From positions 1 to 64,000 of the forward strand of contig CAIMWI010000006.1 in assembly GCA_903845215.1 (NCBI GenBank): a stretch of DNA of 64,000 nt, read 5' to 3'. The stretch comes from an uncultured Rhodobacterales bacterium (GTDB lineage Bacteria; Pseudomonadota; Alphaproteobacteria; Rhodobacterales; Rhodobacteraceae). Under the pieces are notes generated by a model, which ran no database searches, was not told the origin of the DNA, and saw only the letters and a list, made by a program, of their open reading frames with translations. Shown in pieces: positions 50,424 to 59,187 of this stretch; within the stretch, counting starts at the first letter, position 1, and each line of letters begins with the position of its first letter. The translations under genes were made by a program, and so were the position numbers.

Positions 50424-52211
50424 ATGACAACCGAGGACAGTGACGCGCATGCAAAGTTGGCCCGGTTGACCGATAACCTGACACGGGTCGAGGTGCTTTC
50501 CGCCCGTCTGATGCAGGCCATCGCCGCCCGCAAGCCCCATGATCAGGCGCTGGATGGGCCTGCCCAAGACATCTATATCAAAGCCGCCACCGCGTATCTG
50601 GCAGGTATGATGCAAAACCCCGCCAAGGTGATGGAACAACAGGTCAGCTATTGGGGCAAGACGATGAAGGCCTATGTGGCCGCCCAACAGGCCTTGGTCA
50701 CAGGCACGCCTTTGCCCGACGATGGCCCCAAAGACCGCCGCTTTGCCAACCCGATCTGGGATACCAACCCCGCCTTTCACTATCTGAAAGAGCAATACCT
50801 TCTAAACGCCGAATCGGTGCAAAACGCACTGTCCGATCTGCAAGACATCGACCCCGATGATCGCAAACGGGTGGAATTCTTCACCCGCCAGATCGTCGAC
50901 ATGTTCGCGCCGACCAACTTTTTGGGCACCAATCCCGATGCTTTGGAAAAGGCCGTGGCCACTGACGGTGAAAGCCTTGTGCAGGGCTTGGAAAATCTGG
51001 TCCGCGATATCGAGGCGAACAACGGCAACCTGTCGGTGACGCTGGCCAACCCGCAAGCCTTCACCGTGGGCGAGAATATCGCGACCACCCAAGGCGCGGT
51101 GGTCTTTCGCAACCATCTGTTCGAGCTGATCCAATACACGCCCACCACCCAAACCGTGCATAAAACCCCGCTGCTGATCTTTCCGCCGTGGATCAACAAG
51201 TTCTATGTGATGGACCTGAAACCCGCCAACAGCCTGATCCGATGGATTGTGGAACAGGGCTTTACGCTGTTTGTCGTCTCTTGGGTCAACCCTGACGCCT
51301 CTTATGCTGATGTCACGATGGATGATTACATCCGCGATGGCTTTTTGACCGCCATGGCCGAAACCCGCCGCGCCACGGGCGAGGCGCAGATCAACTGCGT
51401 GGGCTATTGCATCGCAGGCACCACGCTGGGGCTGACCTTGGCGCACCTTAAACGCGCAGGTGACACCTCGGTTGCCAGTGCGACATTCTTCACCACCCTC
51501 ACTGACTTTTCCGATCCGGGAGAGGTGGGGGTATTTCTGGCCAATGATTTCGTCGATGGAATCGAGCGTCAATCCAAGGTTGACGGCATTCTGTCCCGCG
51601 CCTTTATGAGCCGGACGTTCAGCTTCCTACGCTCTAACGACCTGATTTATCAGCCCGCGATCAAAAGCTATATGCTGGGCGAAGCGCCACCCGCCTTTGA
51701 CCTTTTGTTCTGGAACGGCGATGGCACCAATTTGCCCGCCAAGATGGCCGTCGAATACCTGCGCGGCCTGTGCCAAGATGACGGCTTTGCCAAAGGCACA
51801 TTCAAAGTGTTCGGTAAGCCTGTCAGCCTGTCGGATGTCAGCGTGCCGCTGTGCGCCATTGCCTGCGAGACGGATCATATCGCCCATTGGAAAGGCAGCT
51901 TTAACGGCGTGCGCCAAATGGGCAGTCCGGATAAAACCTTCTTTCTGGCGCAATCGGGGCATATCGCGGGCATCATCAACCCGCCGTCCAAGGGCAAATA
52001 TGGCCATTACACCGGCGGCCCGCCCCAAGGTGCGCCAGAAGATTGGCTGGCTGCTGCCACCTTCCACCAAGGCAGTTGGTGGCCGCGCTGGCGCGACTGG
52101 CTGGCCGAACGCTCTGGCCCGCAGGTTGCGGCCCGCGTACCGGGTGATGGGCCTTTGCCGGTGCTGTGTGCCGCGCCGGGAACTTATGTGAAAATGGCGC
52201 CGTCGGTGTAA
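50424..52211 (+). CDS. phaC: Class I poly(3-hydroxyalkanoate) synthase PhaC
   Basis: A 595-residue polymerase of hydroxyacyl-CoA. An N-terminal helical domain (about 1-190) is followed by the alpha/beta-hydrolase catalytic domain: PPWINKFYVMDLKPANSLIRW (about residue 255), lipase-like box NCVGYCIAGTTLGLTLA with nucleophile Cys329, Asp in CETDHIAHW (about residue 480) and His in QSGHIAGIINPP (about residue 512). ATG at 50424 was preferred over a TTG two codons earlier. First gene of the rightward phaC-phaP-phaR run. Confidence 0.95.
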   Translation: MTTEDSDAHAKLARLTDNLTRVEVLSARLMQAIAARKPHDQALDGPAQDIYIKAATAYLAGMMQNPAKVMEQQVSYWGKTMKAYVAAQQALVTGTPLPDDGPKDRRFANPIWDTNPAFHYLKEQYLLNAESVQNALSDLQDIDPDDRKRVEFFTRQIVDMFAPTNFLGTNPDALEKAVATDGESLVQGLENLVRDIEANNGNLSVTLANPQAFTVGENIATTQGAVVFRNHLFELIQYTPTTQTVHKTPLLIFPPWINKFYVMDLKPANSLIRWIVEQGFTLFVVSWVNPDASYADVTMDDYIRDGFLTAMAETRRATGEAQINCVGYCIAGTTLGLTLAHLKRAGDTSVASATFFTTLTDFSDPGEVGVFLANDFVDGIERQSKVDGILSRAFMSRTFSFLRSNDLIYQPAIKSYMLGEAPPAFDLLFWNGDGTNLPAKMAVEYLRGLCQDDGFAKGTFKVFGKPVSLSDVSVPLCAIACETDHIAHWKGSFNGVRQMGSPDKTFFLAQSGHIAGIINPPSKGKYGHYTGGPPQGAPEDWLAAATFHQGSWWPRWRDWLAERSGPQVAARVPGDGPLPVLCAAPGTYVKMAPSV

Positions 52212-52262
52212 GCCATCTGCCCTGACCTGTAGAATTTTGCTGCGCTGCGGAAATATATCTTG

Positions 52263-52283
52263 AAATGCTGCATCGCAGCATTT
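52263..52283. promoter_or_regulatory. PhaR operator upstream of the phasin gene
   Basis: Perfect 9-3-9 inverted repeat AAATGCTGC-ATC-GCAGCATTT, 53 bp before the phasin start. Its core fits CTGC-N3-GCAG, the site described for PhaR of Paracoccus denitrificans. A TGC-rich half-site (TTTTGCTGCGCTGC) lies just upstream at about 52235. Confidence 0.75.
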
Positions 52284-52336
52284 ATGTTCTGCTTATGCGA
52301 AACGGGATTGGACCCGCTTCATCAGGAGAGCATGAA

Positions 52337-52786
52337 ATGACCAAGACCCCCGACTTCACCAAAGTTATGCAAGACATGATGGCGTCCTTTCCGGTTGACG
52401 CCTCGGCGTTCCAGAACGCTTTCAAAACCCAAGCCGCTTTTGGCGAAAAGCTGACCAAGGTTGCCTTGGAAGCCGCCGAAAAGTCGACCGAGATTTCGTC
52501 CAAATGGGCCAAAGACGCGCTGGCCAAGCTGTCGGCTGCAGCCACCGCAAAGGCAGAGCCCGCCGATTACACCAAAGCCGCGACAGACTTCGCCTCGGCC
52601 ACCGCTGAAATCGCATCTGAACATATGGCCGCTTTCGCCGAAGTTGCCAAGAAAGTGCAGATGGACACGGTTGAGCTGATGCTGGCCGCTGGTAAGACCG
52701 CGTCCAACGAAGCGTCGGCCGCTGTCAAGAAAGCCACCGATGATGTGACCGCTGTGGCCAAGAAAGCCGCTGCAGCCGCAAACTAA
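52337..52786 (+). CDS. phaP: Phasin (PHA granule surface protein)
   Basis: A 149-residue Ala/Lys-rich, mostly helical protein with no membrane span. SFPVDASAFQNAFKTQAAFGEKLTKVALEAAEKS-type amphipathic repeats and the C-terminal KKATDDVTAVAKKAAAAAN are typical of the phasin_2 family that coats PHA granules. Start 52337 has AGGAG eight bases upstream. A PhaR operator precedes it and a terminator follows, so it is probably a separately repressed, highly expressed unit. Confidence 0.9.
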   Translation: MTKTPDFTKVMQDMMASFPVDASAFQNAFKTQAAFGEKLTKVALEAAEKSTEISSKWAKDALAKLSAAATAKAEPADYTKAATDFASATAEIASEHMAAFAEVAKKVQMDTVELMLAAGKTASNEASAAVKKATDDVTAVAKKAAAAAN

Positions 52787-52809
52787 TCTGATCGGATGCA
52801 CCGATAGTG

Positions 52810-52842
52810 GGGCGGGCCGTAAAGCCCGCCCTTTCTTTTTTT
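52810..52842 (+). terminator. Intrinsic terminator after phaP
   Basis: 8-bp stem GGGCGGGC / GCCCGCCC with loop CGTAAA, followed by TTTCTTTTTTT. It separates phaP from phaR. Confidence 0.8.
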
Positions 52843-52895
52843 CTGCACCTCGCCTAAGCTTCTCTGCACTGCAACATGTTCAGGGGACGTGGATC

Positions 52896-53447
52896 ATGGC
52901 CGAAACTGCAAAACCGCTGCTGATCAAGCGCTATGCCAGCCGCCGTCTCTATAATACCGAGACGTCGGATTATGTGACTTTGGAAGACATCGCAGGGTTT
53001 ATCCGCGCCGGCCGCGAGGTGCAGATCATTGATCTGAAATCCGGCGATGACCTGACACGCCAGTATCTGCTGCAAATCGTGGCAGAACATGAATCAAAGG
53101 GCGACACGGTGTTGCCCACCAATGTGCTGACCGATCTGGTGCGCGCCTATACGTCCAACATCCAATCGGTCGTGCCGCAGTTCTTGTCCGCCAGCTTTGA
53201 AATGTTGCGCGATGGCCAGCATAAGATCGTCGAAAACCTCACCGCCATCCCGAACCCGCTGACCGCGATGCCGGGGTTTGAGGCGATGCGCAAACAGCAA
53301 GAAGCCTTTATGAAAACCATGATGGGTGGTTTGCCTTGGGCCGGTGTGGGCACCAAACCAGACGAGGGCGCTGCCGATGCCCCCGAGGATTTGGCCGAGA
53401 TCAAACGCCAAGTGGCGGAATTGCAAAAGAAACTGTCCAAACTTTAA
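52896..53447 (+). CDS. phaR: Polyhydroxyalkanoate synthesis repressor PhaR
   Basis: A 183-residue DNA- and PHA-binding repressor. The N-terminal PHB/PHA accumulation DNA-binding domain is clear: IKRYASRRLYNTETSDYVTL (residues about 10-29), LEDIAGFIRAGREVQIIDLKSGDDLTR-type continuation, then a PHB-accumulation regulatory region and a C-terminal coiled coil (EIKRQVAELQKKLSKL). In known systems it leaves phaP when it binds nascent granules. A TGCA-rich sequence at 52864-52873 upstream could be an autoregulatory site. Confidence 0.94.
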   Translation: MAETAKPLLIKRYASRRLYNTETSDYVTLEDIAGFIRAGREVQIIDLKSGDDLTRQYLLQIVAEHESKGDTVLPTNVLTDLVRAYTSNIQSVVPQFLSASFEMLRDGQHKIVENLTAIPNPLTAMPGFEAMRKQQEAFMKTMMGGLPWAGVGTKPDEGAADAPEDLAEIKRQVAELQKKLSKL

Positions 53448-53496
53448 CCCCCCACGCGCAACCCGGGCTGCGGCCTGAACAGGCGGAGAGTGCATC

Positions 53497-54444
53497 TTGT
53501 CCGATCCACAGGGCCGCGTCACGCTTTGGGGTATTGAAACCTTTCTGGCCGTGGCGGACGAGGGGGCGATTTCTGCTGCAGCGCGGCGCTTGGGCGTCAG
53601 CCCTTCGGCGATCAGCCAGCAAATCACGGGGTTAGAGGCGGCCTTGGGTTCGGTGCTGCTGGACCGTTCTGCCCGCCCGATCATCCTGACGCCGGCAGGG
53701 GCGATGTTTCGCCGCCACGCCCAGACGATTTTGAACGCCGAGGCCGAGGCCCGCGCCGATCTGGCCGTGGCCGATCTGTCGGGCCTGACCACCCTGCGCT
53801 TTGGCATGATCGAAGATTTTGACGCCGAAGTCACACCCGCCTTGCTGACAGCCCTTGCCAATGACCTGCGCGGATGCCGCTTTTTGCTGGAAACAGGGGC
53901 CAGCCACCGCTTGTTAGACCAGTTGGAGGCGCGGGCCTTGGATGTGATCGTCGCCGCCGACCAAGGCACCGAAGGTGGCGGCGAGGGTTGGCGCGAGGTG
54001 CATCCGATTCTGTCGGAACCCTTCGTGGCCATCACCCCCTTGGGGCGCGGGATCGAGGGGTTGCCGCTGATCCAGTACACCGCGCGCCACCTGATGGGTC
54101 GCCAGATCGCCGCACACCTTGCACGGCAAAACCTGCGGCTGGCGCACCGGTTTGAACTGGACAGCTATTCCGCCATTCTGGCCATGGTGGCGGGCGGCGA
54201 GGGCTGGACGATCTTGACCCCCTTGGCGTTGCACCACGCAGCGAGATTTCGCCCCCATGTCTCCGTCTCGCCCCTGCCATTTGCACCTTTAGACCGCAGC
54301 TTGACGCTGTCGGCCCGCGCTGGGGTGTTGCGCGATATTCCCGCGCAGGTGGCCAGCCGCTTGCGCGGCTTGGTTGATGCGCAGGTGATCAAACCCGCGC
54401 TGGACCAGTGGCCTTGGATGCAAGACAGCCTGCGTCTGTTGTAG
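53497..54444 (+). CDS. LysR-family transcriptional regulator
   Basis: A 315-residue LysR-type regulator: helix-turn-helix in ISAAARRLGVSPSAISQQI (about residues 26-44), then SVLLDRSARPIILTPAG and a C-terminal effector domain from about residue 90. TTG at 53497 has GGAG upstream at usable spacing and gives a normal LysR beginning; no better start was seen. It converges on the DegT-like gene with 1 bp between stops. The ligand and targets are unknown; the amine-catabolism cluster beside it is a candidate target. Confidence 0.85.
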   Translation: MSDPQGRVTLWGIETFLAVADEGAISAAARRLGVSPSAISQQITGLEAALGSVLLDRSARPIILTPAGAMFRRHAQTILNAEAEARADLAVADLSGLTTLRFGMIEDFDAEVTPALLTALANDLRGCRFLLETGASHRLLDQLEARALDVIVAADQGTEGGGEGWREVHPILSEPFVAITPLGRGIEGLPLIQYTARHLMGRQIAAHLARQNLRLAHRFELDSYSAILAMVAGGEGWTILTPLALHHAARFRPHVSVSPLPFAPLDRSLTLSARAGVLRDIPAQVASRLRGLVDAQVIKPALDQWPWMQDSLRLL

Positions 54445-54445
54445 G

Positions 54446-55633
54446 TCAGCCTTTTACGGCTGCCGCTGCGTCGAAAATGGCCGTGGCGATGAAGGTCAAC
54501 TCATCCTCGGTCAAGCGCGTCGGCAGGCGCACATCACCCGCACGCATCAGCATGGCGCGGGTCTTGGGCAGGTCGGGCGTTTCGCCCAAGAACTGCCAGT
54601 TCCAAAAGGCGCGGGCGTTGTCTTCGGACAGGCCGAAAATCTGCACCGTGATGCCGCGCCGTTTGGCCTCGGCCTGAAAAGCGCGGGCTTGGGTGTCGGT
54701 CCACTCGCCGGTCAGGTTGAACTGGATCGAATCAGGTGCGCGCTCTTCGGGGCCAAGCGGCGGGGGTACCGACAAATACGCGCTTTGGTTCAGCCGATCG
54801 GCCACAAGATCATGCCCGGCACGGCCCTTGGCCACACGGCCCGCCACTTCAGGCAGTTGCGGGCGGATCACGGCGGCAGATAGGTTTTGCATGCGCATAT
54901 TGTAAAGCGGCAGCTTGTTTTGCCACAGCATATAGCTGTTTTGCAGGCCGGGGTGCTTTTTCCAATTGTGCTCGTAAGCGCCCGACATGATCACGCAGCG
55001 TGCGGCCAGTTCAGGGTCGTCGGTGATCAGCATCCCGCCTTCGCCCGCATTCACCAGCTTGTAGGATTGAAAGGAAAAGCAGCCGATCTTGCCAATCGTG
55101 CCGATCTTGCGGCCATGCCATGTGGTGCCCAGCGAGTGGGCGGCATCTTCCACCACCGGCACGCCTGCTGCATCGCACAGGTCTAAAATCGCATCCATAT
55201 CCGATGTATGGCCGCGCATATGGCTGATCAGCACCGCCGCCGCACCGGGCAGTTTGGCGGCAAAATCCGCCATATCCACACGGTAATTCTCGCCCACTTC
55301 CACCAAAACTGGTTCACATTCGGCATGGATGACAGCGGATGGCACAGCGGCAAAGGTAAAGGCCGGGATCAGCACCTTCGCCCCGCGCGGTAGATCCAGC
55401 GCTTTGAGCGATAAGAACAAAGCGGCAGAGCACGACGCCACCGCCAGCGCATAGCGCGACCCCATCAGTTCGGCAAATTCACGTTCCAGCAGGGCTACGG
55501 GCGATCCTTCGGGGGCGGTGTAGCGAAACAAATCGCCCGAGGACAAAAGCCGCTCGATTTCGGCCATGGCCGAGGCGGGGATGGGTTCGGCATCATAGAC
55601 ATTGGGGGCTTGGGCCTGACCGTCGTGCGCCAT
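54446..55633 (-). CDS. DegT/DnrJ/EryC1/StrS-family PLP aminotransferase
   Basis: A 395-residue PLP enzyme. SCSAALFLSLKAL (PLP phosphate site, about residue 68), PAFTFAAVPSAVI, VVEDAAHSLG (about residue 160) and the Schiff-base Lys in SFQSYKLVNAGEGG (about residue 190) are family hallmarks. These enzymes usually aminate sugars, but no sugar-nucleotide genes are nearby. The neighbouring glutamine-synthetase-like and PuuB-like genes suggest an amine or aminoaldehyde substrate instead. It is separated by 124 bp from the oxidase gene and has its own AGGA site, so it may have its own promoter. Confidence 0.82.
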   Translation of the reverse strand: MAHDGQAQAPNVYDAEPIPASAMAEIERLLSSGDLFRYTAPEGSPVALLEREFAELMGSRYALAVASCSAALFLSLKALDLPRGAKVLIPAFTFAAVPSAVIHAECEPVLVEVGENYRVDMADFAAKLPGAAAVLISHMRGHTSDMDAILDLCDAAGVPVVEDAAHSLGTTWHGRKIGTIGKIGCFSFQSYKLVNAGEGGMLITDDPELAARCVIMSGAYEHNWKKHPGLQNSYMLWQNKLPLYNMRMQNLSAAVIRPQLPEVAGRVAKGRAGHDLVADRLNQSAYLSVPPPLGPEERAPDSIQFNLTGEWTDTQARAFQAEAKRRGITVQIFGLSEDNARAFWNWQFLGETPDLPKTRAMLMRAGDVRLPTRLTEDELTFIATAIFDAAAAVKG

Positions 55634-55757
55634 GATTGAAGCTTTCCTGAAAATACTCTTTAGAATACCTGTAGACCTCAGAAAAGTAACAAGCCAGTGA
55701 CAATAATCTTGCGTGGAAGAAATTAGCTGAATTTAGCCTATTTTGGGGGAAAGGGCT

Positions 55758-57059
55758 TTACAGACCCAACCTATCGCGCAAGCCGTACCATGTCATCGCC
55801 AGCACCAAAAGCGGCCAGCGCAGCGCCGCCCCGCCCGGAAAGCCGCGCTGCGGTAGGGTTGCCAGCAGATCAAACTGCGCGCTTTGTCCGGCGACGGCGG
55901 CGGCCAGAACCTTGCCCGCCATCGTCGCCATCGCCACCCCGTGCCCCGAATAGCCCGAAGCCGACAGGATATTGGGCGCAGGCCTTGTAAAACAGGGCAT
56001 GCGGTTGGTGGTGATGGCCAAGGTGCCGCCCCAAGCGTAATCAATCTTGGCCTGCGCCAGTTGCGGATAAATCGCCAGCATCGGCTTGCGCACCACCTTC
56101 AAGATATCAGGAAAGCGGTAGCCATAGGTTTCGCCGCCGCCAAACAACAGGCGGTTGTCTTCCGACAGGCGCCAGTAGTTCACCACAAACTTGGTATCGG
56201 CCACGGCGATGTGGTCTGCAAGGATCGTCGCCGCCGCCGCCCCCAAAGGTTCTGTCGCCACGATAAAATTGTTAATCGGCATCACCCGTGCAGCCACTTT
56301 GGCGTCAAGCTCGCCCAGATAGCCGTTGCAGGCCAAAATCACCTGATCCGCCCGGACCTGGCCTAGCGCTGTGCGCACCAAGGGCTTGGGGCCTTGCATG
56401 ATTTCCAGCACTTCCGAGCGTTCAAACAACCGCGCCCCCGCCGATTGCGCGGCCTTGGCCAGCCCTAGGGCGAAGTTCAACGGGTGGATATGGCCTGCGC
56501 CTTGATCAAGCACGCCGCCAGTAAAGACCTTGGACCCAATCAAGCCGCTGATGGCCTGGTGGTCCAAAACCTTGATCTGGTCATATCCGTAGTCACGTTC
56601 CAGCTTTTCAGCACTTTGAAAAGTGCTGCGCAGGTCGGCTTGATGCCAGCAGGCGGTGGCAACGCCAGGGTGGAAAGTCACCGGCATATCATGACTGCGG
56701 ATCAAGGATTTGACCAAGGCCTTCGCCTCTTCGGCCATATCCCACATCAGATGCGCGGCACTTTTTCCTGCGGCCGCCTCGAGCCAGTCTTGATCTTGCC
56801 GCTGGCCCGATCCCACTTGCCCGCCATTGCGCCCCGAAGCGCCAAAGCCTAAGCGATGCGCTTCCAGCAGCACCACGCTATAGCCGCGTTCGGCCAAATG
56901 CAGCGCCGCTGACAGGCCAGTATATCCACCGCCCACAATGCAAACATCGGCCGAAACCTCGCCCTGAAGGGCAGGCAGGGGGGCAAAGGGGGTGGCAGTC
57001 GCGGCATAGTAAGACGGGGGATATGCCCCCGCCTGATCGTTGACATGCAGCAGGTTCAT
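55758..57059 (-). CDS. FAD-dependent oxidoreductase, PuuB/gamma-glutamylputrescine oxidase-like
   Basis: A 433-residue DAO-family flavoenzyme: dinucleotide motif VCIVGGGYTGLSAALHLAERG (about residue 39), GFGASGRNGGQVGSGQ (about residue 72) as in PuuB, and the C-terminal YSGHGVAMATMAGK (about residue 375). It would oxidise a gamma-glutamylated amine to the aldehyde, releasing ammonia and peroxide. The start at 57059 overlaps the stop of the glutamine-synthetase gene (ATGA), so the two are coupled. Assignment to a polyamine is from context. Confidence 0.82.
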   Translation of the reverse strand: MNLLHVNDQAGAYPPSYYAATATPFAPLPALQGEVSADVCIVGGGYTGLSAALHLAERGYSVVLLEAHRLGFGASGRNGGQVGSGQRQDQDWLEAAAGKSAAHLMWDMAEEAKALVKSLIRSHDMPVTFHPGVATACWHQADLRSTFQSAEKLERDYGYDQIKVLDHQAISGLIGSKVFTGGVLDQGAGHIHPLNFALGLAKAAQSAGARLFERSEVLEIMQGPKPLVRTALGQVRADQVILACNGYLGELDAKVAARVMPINNFIVATEPLGAAAATILADHIAVADTKFVVNYWRLSEDNRLLFGGGETYGYRFPDILKVVRKPMLAIYPQLAQAKIDYAWGGTLAITTNRMPCFTRPAPNILSASGYSGHGVAMATMAGKVLAAAVAGQSAQFDLLATLPQRGFPGGAALRWPLLVLAMTWYGLRDRLGL

Positions 57060-58411
57060 ACGTTCAACAAAAGATGCTGACGCTCCCAAGGCGAGATGAC
57101 TTGCAAGAACTCTTTGTATTCGTTGCGCTTGACCGAGTCATAAACCTTGCAAAAGTCCGCCCCCAAGACCTCTTTCAGGGCCGTGTCCGCATCCAACAGG
57201 TCAAGCGCATCGCCAAGATTTGACGGGATGTCGTTGCTATCGATATAGGCGTTGGCCTTGAATTCGGGGCGCGGTTCTTTCTTTTCCATCAGGCCCAGAT
57301 AGCCGCAGGCCAAGGTGGCCGCGATGCCCAGATAGGGGTTGCAATCCATCCCGGGCAGGCGGTTTTCAATCCGCCGCGCCGCGGCCGAGGATATCGGCAC
57401 CCGCAAGCCCGTGGTGCGGTTGTCATGGCCCCATTCCAGATTGATGGGGGCTGCAAAATCAGGGACATAGCGGCGATAGCTGTTCACATAGGGCGCCAAG
57501 ACCGCAATCGCGCCGGTCAGGTGGTTTTGCAGACCGGCGATGAAGTGGTAAAAGCTTTCGGTCGCCTCGCCCTTTTTTTCGGAAAAGATGTTCTTGCCGC
57601 TGCGTGTATCGACGACCGAGGTGTGAATATGCATAGCACTGCCCGGTTCACCCGCAATCGGCTTGGCCATGAACGTGGCAAAGCAATCGTGGCGCAGGGC
57701 AGCTTCGCGGATCAGGCGCTTGAAGAAAAACACATCGTCGGCCAAGCGCACCGGATCGCCGTGTTCTAGGTTCAGCTCAATCTGGCCCGCGCCGCCTTCT
57801 TGCAAGATGCCATCAATTTCCAGCCCTTGGGCTTCGGCATAGTCATAAATATCGTCAATCACCTTGCCGTATTCATCCACCGCCGACAGCGAATAGGCCT
57901 GTTTGCCCGCAGCCCTGCGGCCCGATCGGCCCATGGGGGGTTCGACCGGCATATTGGGGTCAACATTGCGGGCGGTCAGGAAAAATTCCATTTCGGGGGC
58001 AACGACCGGTGTCCAGCCTTGGTCGTTGTAAAGCTGCACGATTTTCTTAAGCACGTTGCGCGGGCTATAGGGAATGGGGTTGCCCTCTTGGTCCATCGCG
58101 TCATGAATCACCTGCAGCGTCACATCCGCCGTCCAAGGCGCGGCTGTGGCGGTGGAGAAGTCGGGCACCATGAACATGTCAGGTTCGGTGAAAGCGTCAA
58201 ACGGGTTATCGGCCCATTCGCCGGTGATGGTTTGCAAGAAGATAGAGTTTGGCAGGAAATAGTTGGTTTGCTTGGCAAACTTGGTGGCAGGCATCGCTTT
58301 GCCCCGCGCCACACCGGCGATGTCTCCGGTGACACATTCCACCTCGTCAACGCGACGAGAGCCTATGTATTCCTTGGCTGCCTCTGGCAGTTGGTCGGTC
58401 CATTTGGACAT
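57056..58411 (-). CDS. Glutamine synthetase-family gamma-glutamylamine ligase (PuuA-like)
   Basis: A 451-residue class-I-type GS fold. APEMEFFLTARN (metal Glu, about residue 137), AGQIELNLEHGDP (about residue 215), FMAKPIAGEPGSAMHIHTS (about residue 253) and NRTTGLRVPISSAAARRIENRLPG (about residue 341) are the GS active-site blocks. Assimilatory GlnA normally has a longer adenylylation region and NH3 pocket; this protein sits beside a PuuB-like oxidase, pointing to ligation of glutamate to an amine such as putrescine. Overlaps the oxidase gene by 4 bp. Confidence 0.85.
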   Translation of the reverse strand: MSKWTDQLPEAAKEYIGSRRVDEVECVTGDIAGVARGKAMPATKFAKQTNYFLPNSIFLQTITGEWADNPFDAFTEPDMFMVPDFSTATAAPWTADVTLQVIHDAMDQEGNPIPYSPRNVLKKIVQLYNDQGWTPVVAPEMEFFLTARNVDPNMPVEPPMGRSGRRAAGKQAYSLSAVDEYGKVIDDIYDYAEAQGLEIDGILQEGGAGQIELNLEHGDPVRLADDVFFFKRLIREAALRHDCFATFMAKPIAGEPGSAMHIHTSVVDTRSGKNIFSEKKGEATESFYHFIAGLQNHLTGAIAVLAPYVNSYRRYVPDFAAPINLEWGHDNRTTGLRVPISSAAARRIENRLPGMDCNPYLGIAATLACGYLGLMEKKEPRPEFKANAYIDSNDIPSNLGDALDLLDADTALKEVLGADFCKVYDSVKRNEYKEFLQVISPWERQHLLLNV

Positions 58412-58439
58412 GGGTCACACATGAATAGGGGCTGGGGCG

Positions 58440-59120
58440 TTAGGCCCGTGCCATTTTAAAAAAGTCAGAAATCTGGTCTGCCATGACGCGGTCATCGATG
58501 GGCAGGGGCAGGCGGGCGCGGGCCGTGTCCATCAGATCATCGGGCACAAGGCCCTTGCCGCGCGTTTCCATCAAGCCGTTGACGAATTCGGGGCGAAATT
58601 CAGGGTGGGCTTGGACAGTGAAAGTGCGATCATCATACAAAAGGGCAGCATTGGCGCAAAAATCATTGCGCCCAATGACTTTCGCCGAAGGCGGCACCTG
58701 CGTCACCTGATCGCGGTGCCAAGCGTTCAGGCGCAGGGTCTTGCCGCCAAAGTCATAGTCCGTCGCCCCCACGGCCCAGCCGTTGGAATGTCGTTCGACT
58801 TTGCCACCCATGGCTTGGGCTACGATCTGATGGCCAAAGCAAATACCAACCAGGGGCACACGGGCAGCATAGGCCGCGCGGATAAAATTTTCCAGCGGCG
58901 CGATCCAAGGGTGATCCTCATAAGCCCCGTGGCGTGATCCTGTGATCAGCCATCCATCGCAAGAATCGACGGACGCAGGGAAAACCCCGTCTACCACCCG
59001 AAAGGTTTCAAACGAAAAGCCCTTGCCCGCCAGAAGCCGCGCGAATAGGTCTGGGTAATCACCCAGATCGTCTTTAAGGGCGTCAGGGGCCATGCCCGTT
59101 TGCAGGATGCCGATTTTCAT
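58440..59120 (-). CDS. Class I glutamine amidotransferase-like hydrolase
   Basis: A 226-residue GATase-1 domain protein with the full triad: nucleophile Cys in LVGICFGHQIVAQAMGG (about residue 93) and His-x-Glu in VQAHPEFRPE (about residue 178). GWAVGATDYDF follows the pattern of stand-alone GuaA-like GATases. In this setting it may hydrolyse a gamma-glutamyl intermediate, as PuuD does, though PuuD belongs to the C26 branch. Two adjacent Mets (59123, 59120) are possible starts; the second has better spacing from GGAA. Confidence 0.82.
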   Translation of the reverse strand: MKIGILQTGMAPDALKDDLGDYPDLFARLLAGKGFSFETFRVVDGVFPASVDSCDGWLITGSRHGAYEDHPWIAPLENFIRAAYAARVPLVGICFGHQIVAQAMGGKVERHSNGWAVGATDYDFGGKTLRLNAWHRDQVTQVPPSAKVIGRNDFCANAALLYDDRTFTVQAHPEFRPEFVNGLMETRGKGLVPDDLMDTARARLPLPIDDRVMADQISDFFKMARA

Positions 59121-59187
59121 CATGGTTCCAGTAAAGTTGAGTCAGCCTAACGCAGCGTCTGGGGGGGTGGTCAAGAGCAAAGGCATT

